A stretch of DNA of 64,000 nt from Mantis religiosa (GCA_030765055.1 CM060947.1:56118891-56182890); one strand, 5' to 3'; numbered from the stretch's first letter, positions 47,601-58,510 are shown. A program made the numbers and translations. The notes: a model not told the origin generated them from the letters alone.

Positions 47601-48835
47601 CTGGAAATCAGTAGTGGTGGAAAACTCCCTAAATAGTATGCATCTAGACAGGTTTATTTGCTAATGAAAATCATTTTTAAAGTGAAAAATCATAAATGAT
47701 ATAAAATCTGAAGATTTTCATTAAATATGAAGATTTTACCAAAATATTATTAAACATGATTTTTTTTTTTTTCACATTCACTGAATTTTGCACAGCAAAA
47801 AAGGTAAAAGTAGTTTTCGATTACCAACAGCAAGCATGGTAGAATTTCATATTTTGCCTGTCTCTAGTCATGTCACATTGAAGAGAAATGTTCTGCTTTC
47901 CTTCAATTTTCCATTTGGAAACAAATTTTGATAAAAGTCAATTAAAATATATTTATTTCTTGGTACGTTCTTCATTTAAAGTGAATCTGTTACATAAACT
48001 AACACCAGAGGTGTTATAAAACTTGAAAAAGTTTCCATTGTTATAAAATTAGGTAACAGCCCATAATAACCTGCATTAAAAGTTTCACTGATTTGCTTTG
48101 CCATATTCAATATTTTCATACCTTAGGCAAACATTTCTAAGGCCAAGCATTATTATTAGAAACGTAATGAATACATTCAAAATCATGTAACTTCATGTAC
48201 TACAATAGGAATTATAGCCATCAAATTTTAAAGTAAATTCACACCTCAATGAATGTTTTCTAGCACTGCATGCACAGAAACATTGTGTTTTCTTCTGTAG
48301 TGCTTTTCTTGTAACCACCAAGAAACTAGGCATAAGCTCTGCATTCATTTTAATTTTAGTAAACAAACTTGAACAATTCATTAAATTGGTAGTATGTAAG
48401 CATATTACATTTATTCCTCCCATAAATGGTGGGCAATTATAAACAATGCTGTAACCAATTCAGCTTATTAATAGCCTATGTGACAGTTTAGCCACAATAA
48501 ACTAATATTTCCTTCCTTATGTCACTGAGAGGAAAAGAGAGACAGGAAATAGCTAGTGTACTTTGAATGTACGTGACAGCTTTCAAACTAAATAAAATCT
48601 ATGTGTTATTACATTCAGAAATTCACCATGGCTTAACTGTAACATAGTTCACAATGACAAGGTGTTAAATCAGAAAACTCAAAGTTCACATTCTCAGTGC
48701 TGCTTTAAAAACATAACAGCTACCAGAATGTACATCTGTATGACAAACAATTTTAATAAGACACTCATTAACAACAGTAAGTTTAATCTTCCAAATTAAA
48801 CACAGAACAAATAATAACATTATGCACAGAATACA
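47601..48835. other. CpG-depleted, no recognisable feature
   Basis: Would be intron of the tentative minus-strand gene. ORFs at 48193-48423 and 48686-48886 lack support. Confidence 0.3.
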
Positions 48836-48837
48836 AC

Positions 48838-49652
48838 ACGACGGATGTAAACATTTCTGAGACACTACATAAACAAATAGATACAACCATAACCTCTACT
48901 CCCAATTAAACTTACAGTCGTAGGACCTTCCGTAAAAAATGTAGAAAATTCAGGAAATATATTGGCCTCGTCAATTTACATTAAAGCAGAAAACGAGTCC
49001 CGGAGATCCCAGAAAAAAATTAAAAGTGGCTACATGGAACAAGTACTAGTCCTTAAGAGGCAACATAACAGGGATAACTTAAAAATTCTACACTCACCTC
49101 TTGGAAGACATTTTATGCTTGTAAGCGTTATTAATCTTCAAAATAAACCACACTTAACTTATGTTTTCATCATGAAATGCGTCAATTATCACAATATACA
49201 CAGAGAGAGAAGCGGTGTTATATGCAACACGCCATGATTGCATCCCAAGGCTACCAACATGTCAGTCAGGGAATGTTGAATTTGCTCGATTTTCTTCACC
49301 ACTCACTAATTGAACCAGACCCGCGTATTTCGCTTTCAAAATCGGAGAAGCCACTACACATTTTTCTTTCATTTATTTGTGCTCTTTACACTCATGTATA
49401 ACCATGTGTTTTATGTAACGTTCTATTAACAAACTTACTGTCACTTTACGTGTTTTAATTTTCTTCAACATTCTTTACAGTTTAAATTACGAATTAAACT
49501 ACTGCAATTTGAGAAAGGAAACCCGGGAACACAGTATCTAATTAATTGCCCTTTTGCCGGTTAGGAACCACTCTACCATGCAAACACGCACGAAACTGCT
49601 GTTTCATATATACAATTTCCCGCGAATTTTATTTTATTTCTAGTATATTTTT
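48838..49652. promoter_or_regulatory. CpG-retaining island, candidate promoter
   Basis: By eye there are about 16 CpGs in 49201-49680, against none between about 46921 and 47817. In insects with gene-body methylation, transcribed regions lose CpG while promoters keep it, so this island is a plausible transcription start region. The candidate first exon at 49098-49111 (minus) lies within it. No core promoter motif was identified. Confidence 0.45.
49098..49111 (-). CDS. Candidate first coding exon (14 nt of CDS)
   Basis: On the minus strand ATGTCTTCCAAGAG is followed at once by a consensus donor GTGAGTG. It lies in the CpG-retaining island. It ends in phase 2 and fits the acceptor at 47600. 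Upstream ATGs exist in the putative 5' UTR. The call is weak because so short an exon cannot be tested by composition. Confidence 0.28.
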
Positions 49653-50985
49653 CAGAAGACATCTTGTGAACCCTCTACATACAAATTAAAATACATTTAT
49701 AATTATTAAAAATTATTTCCAAGCACAGAATTGGTAAAAACGTGACATTTTATTTCATCATAAGTATGTAGTTTCTGAAAATGTTCTGGTTACCTATTAA
49801 CATTTGAATTATATACTTCAACAATATTATCTATTTTGGTTTCTATTCAACAGATCATAAATATATAATTTCACAATTCCAAGAGCAAATTGAACATTCA
49901 GAATTTATTGATTCACATCTTTGCAACCTGCATATTAGGTTTTTAGTTCCCTTCAAAAATAAAATCAATTAAATTCTGATAACTCACAATTATCCTGTGA
50001 TCATTCATACATACCATTTAAGGTATTAGCACATCTTAGTTTTTTCTCAGTTTTTGTACCAGGTAATATAAAGATTGAAATAATGCACTAAAATTATAAA
50101 ACTGGGGAGAATGGAAGAAGCTGGAATTACTGTAAAAAAAAATCTTCTACCCTTGGGCGGAAAATTGTGACTGATTTATTATTGTCAACCCCCATGAGAG
50201 ACTGCTATTAGAATGATTGCTTGTAAATTTGTAAGTCCTTTGTTTGAATCTCATATGCCTATTGCTCTGATAAGACCTTCTTTATCCTGAAAAGCTAAAT
50301 TTTATTAGCAAGCTTTAATTGCAAAGGGTCTTGAGCTCATTTATGCACCTTTTAAACCTTGGTTATTAAAAGATTACACAACTTTATTTTTAAGGTCACT
50401 TAAAGAATGTACTCAAAAGTGACACAAATGTGAACTATGTAAGTATATAAACAGTTACCGGAAAAAATGTGAGCTTAACTTCACCATTATAGTTTTGCTT
50501 TTGTGCAATATTTAAGTCTCCTCTATCCCTATCAGTTGTCCAACACAAACATGCTTACTAAGACGATACTCAAAAGGAAAATACAATAAGTTCAACAGTT
50601 AAGAACATAGAATAAAAAAATAAAATTAAAATTTTAGTTAAGACAGTATATTAACTATATGTAAACATGACAGTAAATACCCAAAGACAGAGTTGCGCTG
50701 AATGATGATAAACTGAGGGGTCTAGCTAGAGATCTGCACATAGGTTCTTAGAGCCCTTTGTGCCTTTTATACAATGGAGTTATTCAAGTCCAATAGTCCT
50801 AATAAAACGGGCCACAGAACACTAACTAGGTACTATATGTTGTCAGTCTGATATTGAAGAGAGAAAAATGAGGCAATCACTTCTTATGTTCCAACCCCCA
50901 GTAATAAACAAATAGCTATTTTTTATTAAAACAATATAACTAGAGTTTAGACCTCTAAACTACAATAAAAGTAATGCAGATTTCA
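49653..50985. other. CpG-depleted, possible worn SINE
   Basis: A SINE-like stretch near 50190-50350 ('gtttgaatctcatatgccta', 'gggtcttgagctcatttat') may be a very old tRNA-headed copy. Otherwise nothing was recognised. Confidence 0.3.
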
Positions 50986-51147
50986 CTTATTACTTTCGCT
51001 ACTGCTTACCTAGAGTAAGTAAATGAAGTATTGCATTCCCTCCAGAAAGTAGATACCAAGATTTCGCCTAAAATGCCCAATTTAAGTGCAAATGAATAAA
51101 AAGCATTTTTAATAAAATGTCACTGTGTGTATTTCTGAACAGTGATC

Positions 51148-51640
51148 GTCTTCTGTAGTCTAAGGGTAGCATGCTAGCCTCAGGTTCTCCAAGTACAGGC
51201 TCAAACCTGGGGGAGGGCAATGCATTTCTTCAGGCGTAAAAACCCTTTAGATGGCTTCTTTCAGAAGGGAAGTAAAGCCGGTGGTCCTGTGTCATATATT
51301 TATGGTACATAGAAGATAGGGTAACCAGACATCTGGATTAATCCATATATGTCCTCTTTTAACTCAAATTCTTCAGTTTCGAAATCCATGGGAGGAAAAA
51401 AATTCAAATTAACCTTAAAAGAACATTTAATGGTTTTCAAAAAATCTGCTTGAACAACTGAACAAATCTATTAAAAAGAGGACATATCTGGATTAATCCG
51501 GATGTCTGGTCACCCTAGTAAAAGAACTTGGAGCCTGATACAGAGGCCTTTGAGCAAAATTAAGCTTTCGTTCCCAAAAGAGGAATGGAATGCTGACAAC
51601 CAAAGAATTTAAAAGAGCATCCAAACAGAAACAAAACTCA
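51148..51640 (+). mobile_element. SINE J interrupted by a MITE
   Basis: Head 'tgtagtctaagggtagcatg' and B-box-like 'acaggctcaaacctggggga', then 'gaagggaagtaaagccggtg', 'gtcctgtgtcatatatttat'. After the MITE it continues 'gatacagaggcctttgagca', 'gaggaatggaatgctgacaa' and 'aaaagagcatccaaac'. The body matches 46520 in order on both sides of the insertion. Confidence 0.78.
51319..51515. mobile_element. MITE with TA target duplication
   Basis: A 197-bp element has TIRs of at least 40 bp: 5' 'gggtaaccagacatctggat' then 'taatccatatatgtcctctt', mirrored at the 3' end as 'gacatatctggattaatccg' then 'gatgtctggtcaccc'. TA occurs on both sides (51317-51318, 51516-51517). It has no coding capacity. Ends of the GGGTGACCAGA type occur on small DNA elements in many animals. 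Confidence 0.88.
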
Positions 51641-52051
51641 ATTTAATTGTTATGTGAGCAGCATGATTTAAACTTGAAAAGTCAGTAAAATGCAGCTTTT
51701 TTACAATATTGATTTTCTCAAAAATGTCTCTACAATTCTGATTAAAATACATGTTTAAATATTTTCATAAACTATTTAAAATAAAATATGAAATGAAATG
51801 TATGTCTTTAATTCTCTAGGAGTAGGTTCTGAAGTACTTTAAATTTTGAATTACTTTTGTGCAAATACCACAGTGTAAGATATTGATAAAAGCTTGCAGT
51901 ACAAAAAGTGTAGATCTTGTTAAAGCACATAATTTGTATCCTATACATTTTCTAGTGAAGTAAATCATTTCTAAAACATTCTTTGTTATTGGTTTCAATT
52001 TTCAAATATTTATTAGTTTCTCAACTCAAAAGTTATTCATTCTTTTAATCA

Positions 52052-52530
52052 TACCGAGTGGGATGGCTCAGGCGAATTCGTCTGTGGTCCGCATTTGGCA
52101 AGCCCAGGTTCTGCTCCCGTGGCCAACCTCTGACCCATGGGTTTTTCAGGGATTTCCGGTCCCTCCATTATCATTTCACATCTCTCATCTGGTGATCTCT
52201 TTTAGTGTATAAGTGTCAGCAGTTGTCTCGGTGTTGCATGGCAAGATGATATGCTCTTGGTAAAACTTCCTCCTCTGGTAGGATAGTCTCTGGTCTCCGA
52301 ACCTGTTCTAGTGGGGCCGTTTCCCGAGTACAGCAGGGTGGGATGCCAGTTGTACTGGCCTGCTGGGAGTTTCCAGCTGCAATGTCACGGCTCCTTGGGA
52401 CCACCGCCCTCTTTCTTTTCTTGCCTCCTCCTTCCTCCCAGGGTGTCCCAGTTGGGGGCATAAATACAACAGACCAACTTTGGGTCTCTGCGCCGAATCC
52501 ACTCCATAGCATAGTCCAATCCAGTCCATC
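52052..52530 (+). mobile_element. SINE E, longest copy
   Basis: The tRNA-like start 'gggatggctcaggcgaattc', 'tctgtggtccgcatttggca', 'agcccaggttctgctcccgt' leads into 'gggtttttcagggatttccg', and the 3' part 'gctccttgggaccaccgccc' is shared with 44285-44400. It interrupts DR1. A short ATCAT at both ends may be the target duplication. Confidence 0.65.
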
Positions 52531-52689
52531 ATCATGCAAAGAGCATGCAATTTCAAAGTTATCATATAGCAAAACTTAAAAATATTAAATCAACTTAAAA
52601 GACTTATTGTCAAATCCAATTAGAAAGAATACTTTCATTGTTTCCTAAAAATTTGTACCCTGAACAAGCTGGAGCATCCTTTTCTACAT

Positions 52690-53490
52690 CATCCCAAGTT
52701 ACAGGAATGGCAAGGAGAATGGGCAGTCAAAGAGGTTATGCAGGCAATGGGCTCATTCCTTTGTACACATTACAGATGGGTTCAATATTCTTGATGTGAT
52801 GTTTTGCGACATGACCATGTCCAAACTCAGCACAGATGAGGAAAAAGTCAGTTTCCTTGCTTGCCTTTGTCCAGCACAAGTTTGACACCTGAGTTGGTGT
52901 GTTTACCTAATCCATGTATTTACTGAATATGTGTACTGAATCTGGACCAATATGAGGTATCTCAGCAACCTTTCTAGCCAGCTGGTAAACTTTTTCATTT
53001 TCACAGATGCACTGACGCTCCAGCATCCAGTGCATTTCGAGCCAGTTGTGAGATACTAGAGCAAACAGGGCACTGCATATTTTCAAATCAATTTTGATTT
53101 TACCTTGTTTACCTAATCCATGTATTTACTGAATATGTGTACTGAATCTGGACAAATATGAGGTATCTCAGTATCCTTTCTAGCCAGCTGATATGCTTTT
53201 TCATTTCCACAGATGCACTGATGCTGCAGCATCCAGTGCATTTCGAGTCAGTTGTGAGATACTAGAGCAAACAGGGCACTACATATTTCCAAATCAATTT
53301 TGATTTTACCTGGTATAAGGAGAGTGCTTTTGAAGTATTTTTACTATTTGTGGGGATAAGAGTATATATACTATGATAACCTTTCTCAAATCCTCTTAGA
53401 GCACAATTCAAGATAGCAAATACTTCTTCCAGATAAACTGTGCAACATTTACCGAAGTTTATACTAATATTTGTCCTTGGAGCCATATTA
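52690..53490 (-). pseudogene. LINE fossil, RNase H domain region
   Basis: The minus strand matches the RNase H domain of I/Jockey-type non-LTR retrotransposons. 'CCTVYLEEVFAILNCAL' stands for TVFQAEVYAI. Then come 'IYTLIPTNSKNTSKALS' (family IYIxSDSQAAIKALS), 'VKSKLIW' and 'LVSHNWLEMHWMLERQCICE', where the family has LxWVPGHxGIxGNE. 'KVYQLARKVAEIPHIGPDS' follows for ADxLARxGSxxPxIGPE, and after a frameshift 'GQRQARKLT' and 'AHCLHNLFDCP'. Key acidic residues and the GNE motif are degraded and stops are frequent. It includes a tandem duplication (52902-53313). Confidence 0.72.
52902..53313. repeat. 206-bp tandem duplication
   Basis: Two head-to-tail units with a period of 206 bp, each starting 'tttacctaatccatgtattt' and ending in 'aatcaattttgattttacc', about 93 percent alike by eye. 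The unit covers the C-terminal half of the LINE RNase H remnant, so the duplication arose after insertion. Confidence 0.9.
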
Positions 53491-53711
53491 CCAAATGAAA
53501 GGAAAAGTTTGGGGCATTATAGATATATCCTACTCACATTCACTTACCAAACTGACAAAACTGACGAAGAAAACCCCAATGTGAATTTAAGCCTGGACCT
53601 TCCTAATGGAATACGAAGACCCTCGCTGAAGTTCTCCTCAATAATGAGCAAGTATTTAGTATTCCCTTGGAGAATGCATCGGCAAAATTTGATAAGAATG
53701 TACAAATGAAA

Positions 53712-53714
<3 letters not shown>

Positions 53715-53762
<48 letters not shown>
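53715..53762. repeat. Poly-A tract, about 48 bp
   Basis: Perfect homopolymer. No retroposon body was recognised directly upstream. Confidence 0.95.
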
Positions 53763-53766
<4 letters not shown>

Positions 53767-54555
53767 ATACCAGTGAGGCAATATAAATATTATCACAAAA
53801 TATAATAATTTATTACAAACTTTATTCATCTTTATAAGAATTTACAATTTCCTAAGAAATTAAGTGAAGTTTGCAACAAATTATTATATTTTATTGCAAT
53901 ATATGTAATGATTTTTTTTCCCTTTGGTTTTACTATACTCATAACATATACTTTCATTCCGCACAATCAGATATTTAATATACAATATTTTGAAGTCACA
54001 AATGGCTAATTAATTGATCCTGAAATATTAGGTAAGGTACTTTAAATTCTATTTTTCACAATCCTTTTTCCAGATTTCTTCACTTCTCAATATGCTCCTT
54101 GGACTACAGTTTAGAACTTGTTCACCTGAAATTTGCAGGAGAGCTTCAGGAATTATAATTTAAAAATTGTTGTGTATTAGTTAAGAATTATGAAATAGTT
54201 CAGCTGGAACTAATTTCTTTTCTATAACTAAAATGAAGAATTTAAAAGAACAAAAAATTATTTTTATCATACCTAGTTACCTTTACGAAACACATGCACA
54301 AGGATTTAAGTTGTATATTAAGCTCAAATTAAAACTTTGGAAGCAATACAATAAATCCAAGGGACTCTACATAATACCATATTAAAAAGTGATTATGAAT
54401 AAAACCAACTTAATAACTCAATAACAGTTTGACAAAACTTATTACAATTGTACATGCAGAATATGTTTTATGTTCTGAGTATATTGTAGAAACGTTAAAG
54501 CAATCAGAAGGGAACAGTAAATTTTTGGATTTTCACAGACATAAGAGTAAGACAT
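53763..54555. other. No recognisable feature
   Basis: Very AT-rich. No motif seen. Confidence 0.3.
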
Positions 54556-54563
54556 CAGCTCTA

Positions 54564-56162
54564 TGAGGGGCACTATTTATATTTTTAACCTTGGCAACCC
54601 TGAATGTTGTGATGTTTCCAATGAAAAGTTTGACATAGTTGGCCATAATCTACTTCAGACATTTTGTCAATAGAGCGTCATTTGTTTTGTTTACATTAAC
54701 TTGACAATATAGTTAACAAAAATATGGAATTAGCTCGTGAAAATGTTTGTGCAATGATTTATTACAACTTTCAACGTGGATTATCAAGACAAGAGTGCAT
54801 ATTGATCTACTAACATTGCCGCTGTGAAATGCTGGAATAACAAATTTAATTGTGGTCGTCGTTTGCTCAATGATGAAGTTTGTGAAGGTCATCTAAAATC
54901 AGTTGTGCCAGAAAACACTGAAGCTATGTGTAAACTAATAATGCAAGGTCATGCAACATATTGTGAGATTGAAGCAATCCTACCAACTCCTATTAGTTCC
55001 ACTAGCATACATAAAATATTGTATAATTATGTAAAAATGAAGCTAGTAACAGTGGAGTAACAAATACTACACAAATATAATTATTTGTAACAAAAATAAA
55101 TCGTATGATTATTTAGCCATGAAAAAAGTTTGCTCTTGTTGGATCCCACATAATTCAACGCAATCTCAAAAAGTTGCTTGTGTCAATTGGTGTACAAAAA
55201 TACTCAAGAAGAACAATGGCGATGTCTCAAAAGACAAGATTGTAACAGGTGACGAATCATGGATCCATGCATATAAGCCAGAACATAAACAGCAGTCGAC
55301 TGTATGAGTGTTTCAAGATGAAGCAAATCCATCAAAAGTAGTTCACACCTGAAGCACTTCTAAGCAAATAGCTGCCTGCTTTTTTAGAAAAACTGGCCAT
55401 ATAGCAACAGTGCCTATAGAGGAATGTAAGGTCAATGCTGAATGGTACATAACCATTTGTTTGCCAGAAGCCTTCAGTGATGTAAGGAAAACTAACAAGA
55501 ACTGCAGGATCGCTTTTCTTCAAGACAATGCGAGTGCACACACATCTTGTCTACCAAAAGAGTATTTGAAGGCTCACAAAATCGAACTGATGGATCATTT
55601 GCCATAAAGCCCTGATTTGGCACCCAATTACTTTTTTTTTTGTTCCTGAACATCATGAATAAATTGCATGGACAACAATTTTTGTCGACAGCAGCAGCCA
55701 TTGATGCTTTCAAAAAGCATGCTTTGGAGGTGTCTCAAGAAAACTGGAATAAATGCTTTGACAAATAGTTCAAATGGATGCAAAGGTTTATTGATCATAA
55801 AGGAAAATATTTTGAAAAACAATAAAGCAATTTTCAATCAGAAATTACTTTATTAATTTGTAGATGAGTCGTATTTATTACACATCTCCTTCACTTTCGT
55901 ACCTATTTTGAGGACATGTTTCGCAAATCATCGTTTGCATCTATGGCTCTCTCAGTCTCATAAGAGCCGTAGATGCAAACGATGATTTGCGAAACATGTA
56001 CTCAAAATAGGTACGAAAGTGAAGCAGATGTGTAATAAATACGACTCATCTACAAATTAATAATTTTTCGCTTCACTGTGGTGTTCCAATACAGTTAAAT
56101 CTCGATATCTAGAAATTACTTTGTTTTAATTATTAGGTTCAACATATAAATAGTGCCTCTCA
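54564..56162 (+). mobile_element. Mariner with complete ends, degenerate transposase
   Basis: TIRs 'tgaggggcactatttatatt' and the complement 'tgagaggcactatttatatg' are flanked by TA (54562-54563, 56163-56164). Without the inserted inverted dimer the element is about 1.33 kb, normal for mariner. The transposase starts at an ATG near 54724 ('MELARENVCAMIYYNFQRGL') and runs through several stops and frameshifts to 'HKGKYFEKQ' near 55823. 'VTGDESWIHAY' keeps the first Asp and 'LQDNASAH' the second. In the third site 'SPDLAPNYFF' has Tyr where Asp is expected. It is therefore inactive. Confidence 0.9.
55852..56110. mobile_element. 259-bp inverted dimer, hammerhead-like arms, 12-bp TSD
   Basis: It is flanked by a perfect 12-bp duplication 'agaaattacttt' (55840-55851, 56111-56122) and sits in the mariner 3' region. 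Arms 55850-55950 and 55963-56063 are inverted copies. Only the right half has the extra tail 'cgcttcactgtggtgttcca', 'atacagttaaatctcg'. In the right arm the order is GAG-CCGTAGA-T-GCAAAC-GATG-ATTTGC-GAAA-CATGTA-CTC. The left arm (minus) keeps CATGTC. GAG/CTC can pair as stem I, GCAAA/TTTGC as stem II. It is a dimeric form of the 151-bp element at 56662. Confidence 0.82.
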
Positions 56163-56164
56163 TA

Positions 56165-56650
56165 ACTTTTAAAGATGATTTAAATCTCACTAGGTCACAA
56201 ATGAGGCTAACAATAGGCTCTTTGCAAGTAGACTAAGAAAAACTTTTGTGTATATCTTTAAGGTAAACACAATTTGCAGGTTATATTAATTTTATGCTCT
56301 TTTACAGCTATGATTCTCAAGAGCCCTATTCTATAATAAGCATGAATGAATTTTGTTCAAAGGACTCTTTAAGAGGCTTGAGTTTTTTTTAAGTGACATT
56401 TATCTAAGATATTGGTCCATGATTTCACTTCCTACTTTCTTTTCGAGGAAAGTCTGCTAGAATTTGTATGCCTGAAAGAATTAATCACACACCCCCCCTC
56501 ACCACATTTGAATTTAGAACATCAGGAACCAGAGGTTAACATGTTACCCCATGAAGGATGACATGCGATGAAGAGAAAAAGTACCTCTCATACAATCAAC
56601 TACTGGACAAAGAGGAGTGACTGGTCAACATATGATTTCACAGGAAATAG
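56165..56650. other. No recognisable feature
   Basis: AT-rich. A worn tRNA-like stretch near 56520-56560 is too weak to call. Confidence 0.3.
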
Positions 56651-56661
56651 TACAATAATCG

Positions 56662-56812
56662 AAATTTAACTGTATTGGAACACCACAGTGAAGCAAAATA
56701 ATTATTAAATTATAGATGAGTCGTATTTATTACACATCAGCTTCACTTATGTACCTATATTGAGGACATGTTTCGCGAACCATCGTTCACATCATCGGCT
56801 ATAATGCGACTC
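56662..56812 (-). mobile_element. 151-bp retroelement monomer with hammerhead-like fold, 11-bp TSD
   Basis: A perfect 11-bp duplication 'tacaataatcg' flanks it (56651-56661, 56813-56823). On the minus strand the element begins GAGTCG, then CCGATGA (56798-56792, one change from CUGAUGA), T, stem GTGAAC-GATG-GTTCGC, GAAA, CATGTC (56770-56765), CTC and later CGACTC, which complements the 5' GAGTCG. The 3' tail 'tggtgttccaatacagttaa' equals that of the dimer at 55852. The layout matches the minimal type I hammerheads known from Penelope-like terminal repeats, here with U4 changed to C. Confidence 0.75.
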
Positions 56813-56823
56813 TACAATAATCG

Positions 56824-57660
56824 TTTGTTAAAGGTACTTAACTAATAACAATGAAGATAGAACAATAGACCTCCAGGTTTTAGGTTTTAGTTAGGATATA
56901 TCCCAACTCCATCTTTGAGTTAATCTAATCTAAAATGACAGAGCTCAATCATTGCACTGCTTTAAAGCAATGCTCAATATAGGATGAAAAAGTGGGAATG
57001 CTGCTTGCAGCCTCCAAACACTCCATATGCTGGATAATTTTTACATGAACATTTTGTAGCTACATAACTATGCAAAATGCTGTTTATACTAAAAGGAAAG
57101 TTGTTGGTATAACTTTGCATCAATAGATAAATTACAAAAACATACTGAGTACCATTACAGTATGAAATTTCATTTCTTTAATTAACATACAGTACTTGTC
57201 AACATCTGCCACTATAATCCAATCTGTTAAAATAACAATTAGTACCTTGTAGCAGATAATTGTTACTGCTATTAGCAACCAAATGAAAAGAACAAAATGA
57301 CTGTCACTTATATTGGAGTGCTGCCAGAAACTTTCACAGTATATTTGTTATTGTCTTTTGTGAGAAACTGTTGAATATTTAAAATGGGTTGTAGTTGCTT
57401 ACACTTATTTTATAGCATGTATCTTTTAAGGTGTCAAATATTTTGGGGATGCCCTACCAAAATCAAAATAATAATAAAAAAATGCAAATGAACACGAGTC
57501 TGAAAATTCTTCGTTACTAATAATTGAATTAAATTGCTCTGCACTGATTGAATGTTGAACAGCAACAAATTAATAATTGAGTTAAACTGTTGTCCACAGA
57601 ATATATTCTGTTTGCTTGTTGTTGCAGAGCAAACATTAATAATAATTTACTGAATTTAAC
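56824..57660. other. No recognisable feature; short internal repeat
   Basis: At 57530-57665 two loosely similar stretches occur ('aattaataattgagttaaac' and 'taatttactgaatttaactg') with a 'gctctgca'/'tgcagagc' inverted pair. The significance is unclear. Confidence 0.3.
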
Positions 57661-57689
57661 TGTAGTCCCATCAATTATTTGATTGCTTT

Positions 57690-58345
57690 GTCTGCGGTAG
57701 AGCACAAATGGCAGAACAACATGCACTATATGTATGGCCTTGCAGATGAGAGTTATGCAGAAGGGTATCCCAACATCAAGTTACCTTGTTCACAAAAGTC
57801 ACCAACACTTGAGAGAGTGGCTCAAGGAGAGGAATGTTTTGGATACCGGGAGAATAATGAAGGTACAAAGTACTGACTATAAATAAGTTCTTGATGTAAA
57901 TGCAAACCCATCAGATAGCACAAGATGCATTGCAGTAAGGGAAGGCCTTAGTCATGTGAATATTTAGAGAATTTTGCATGAAAACCTTGTGTAGCATTTA
58001 CCATCTTCATCAGGTGCAAGAATTGAATGTGGTACACTTTGAATTAAGAACTTTCTGCCATAGCATATTACAGAATTTGCTACGTTAGTGACTTACTTAT
58101 AAGTGCACTGGCTCACAGATGAGGCTGGGTTTACTTGAGATGGTATCTTCAATTTTCATAATACTCATAATTGGGCCTATGAAAATCCTCATGAAGTACA
58201 ATAGGAAAGACATTAATAGAAATTGTTTATTTATTTATGGATACTCTTTAACTGCTGTGGTACTCAGCGTCCCATTCTTTCTGGATATGAAAGACTACTT
58301 AATTTTGTTCACAGGTCTCTTAAGCAGATTTAAGGGTTTTTTTTT
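57690..58345 (+). pseudogene. DDE transposase fossil with DUF4817-type head
   Basis: The plus strand, with stops, shows an N-terminal helix-turn-helix region 'MHYMYGLADESYAEGYPNIK' (family xxxYGxAxGNxxxAxRxYxExxPN). Next come 'GLSHVNI' and 'RILHENL' (family VSHxTVWRVLHExxLYP). Then 'TDEAGFT' is followed by a stop and 'DGIFNFHNTHNWAYENPHEV' at about 58116-58195. This last block is the strongly conserved first-Asp region of these arthropod transposases. Downstream 'VVLSVPFFLDMK' is the worn equivalent of the xxIGPxFL segment. It ends near a SINE J. Confidence 0.75.
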
Positions 58346-58349
58346 AGCT

Positions 58350-58510
58350 GTAAATTTAGGGCATGGGATCACTGGCTTTGCTTTCTTTTCTAAGGAGGCA
58401 ATGCTTAAAATCTTTGTACCTGAAAAAATCTATCACCCTCCAGGATTTGAACCCGTGACCTCAGGAAAAGGCTAGTACGTTACCCCTAGACCACAGAGGA
58501 TATCATCAGA
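58350..58510 (-). mobile_element. SINE J
   Basis: The reverse strand carries head 'cctctgtggtctaggggtaa' and B box 'cacgggttcaaatcctggag', then 'tttttcaggtacaaagattt' and 'aagcaaagccagtgatccca'. It lies between the DDE fossil and the Penelope-like element. Confidence 0.75.

Larger units (their letters stand above)
50990..52620 (-). repeat. DR1 copy hosting two SINE insertions
   Basis: M6 at 50990-51130 ('gaagtattgcattccctcca'), M3 at 51690-51780 ('ctgattaaaatacatgttta'), the M1 side at 51985-52050 ('ttgttattggtttcaat') and the rest of M1 at 52535-52620 ('catgcaaagagcatgcaatt', 'catatagcaaaac') appear in DR1 order. They are separated by SINE J (51148-51640) and SINE E (52052-52530). Confidence 0.6.

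Noticed and set aside
52902..53313. CRISPR-like or satellite array
   Set aside because: Only two 206-bp units, lying inside a retrotransposon fossil.
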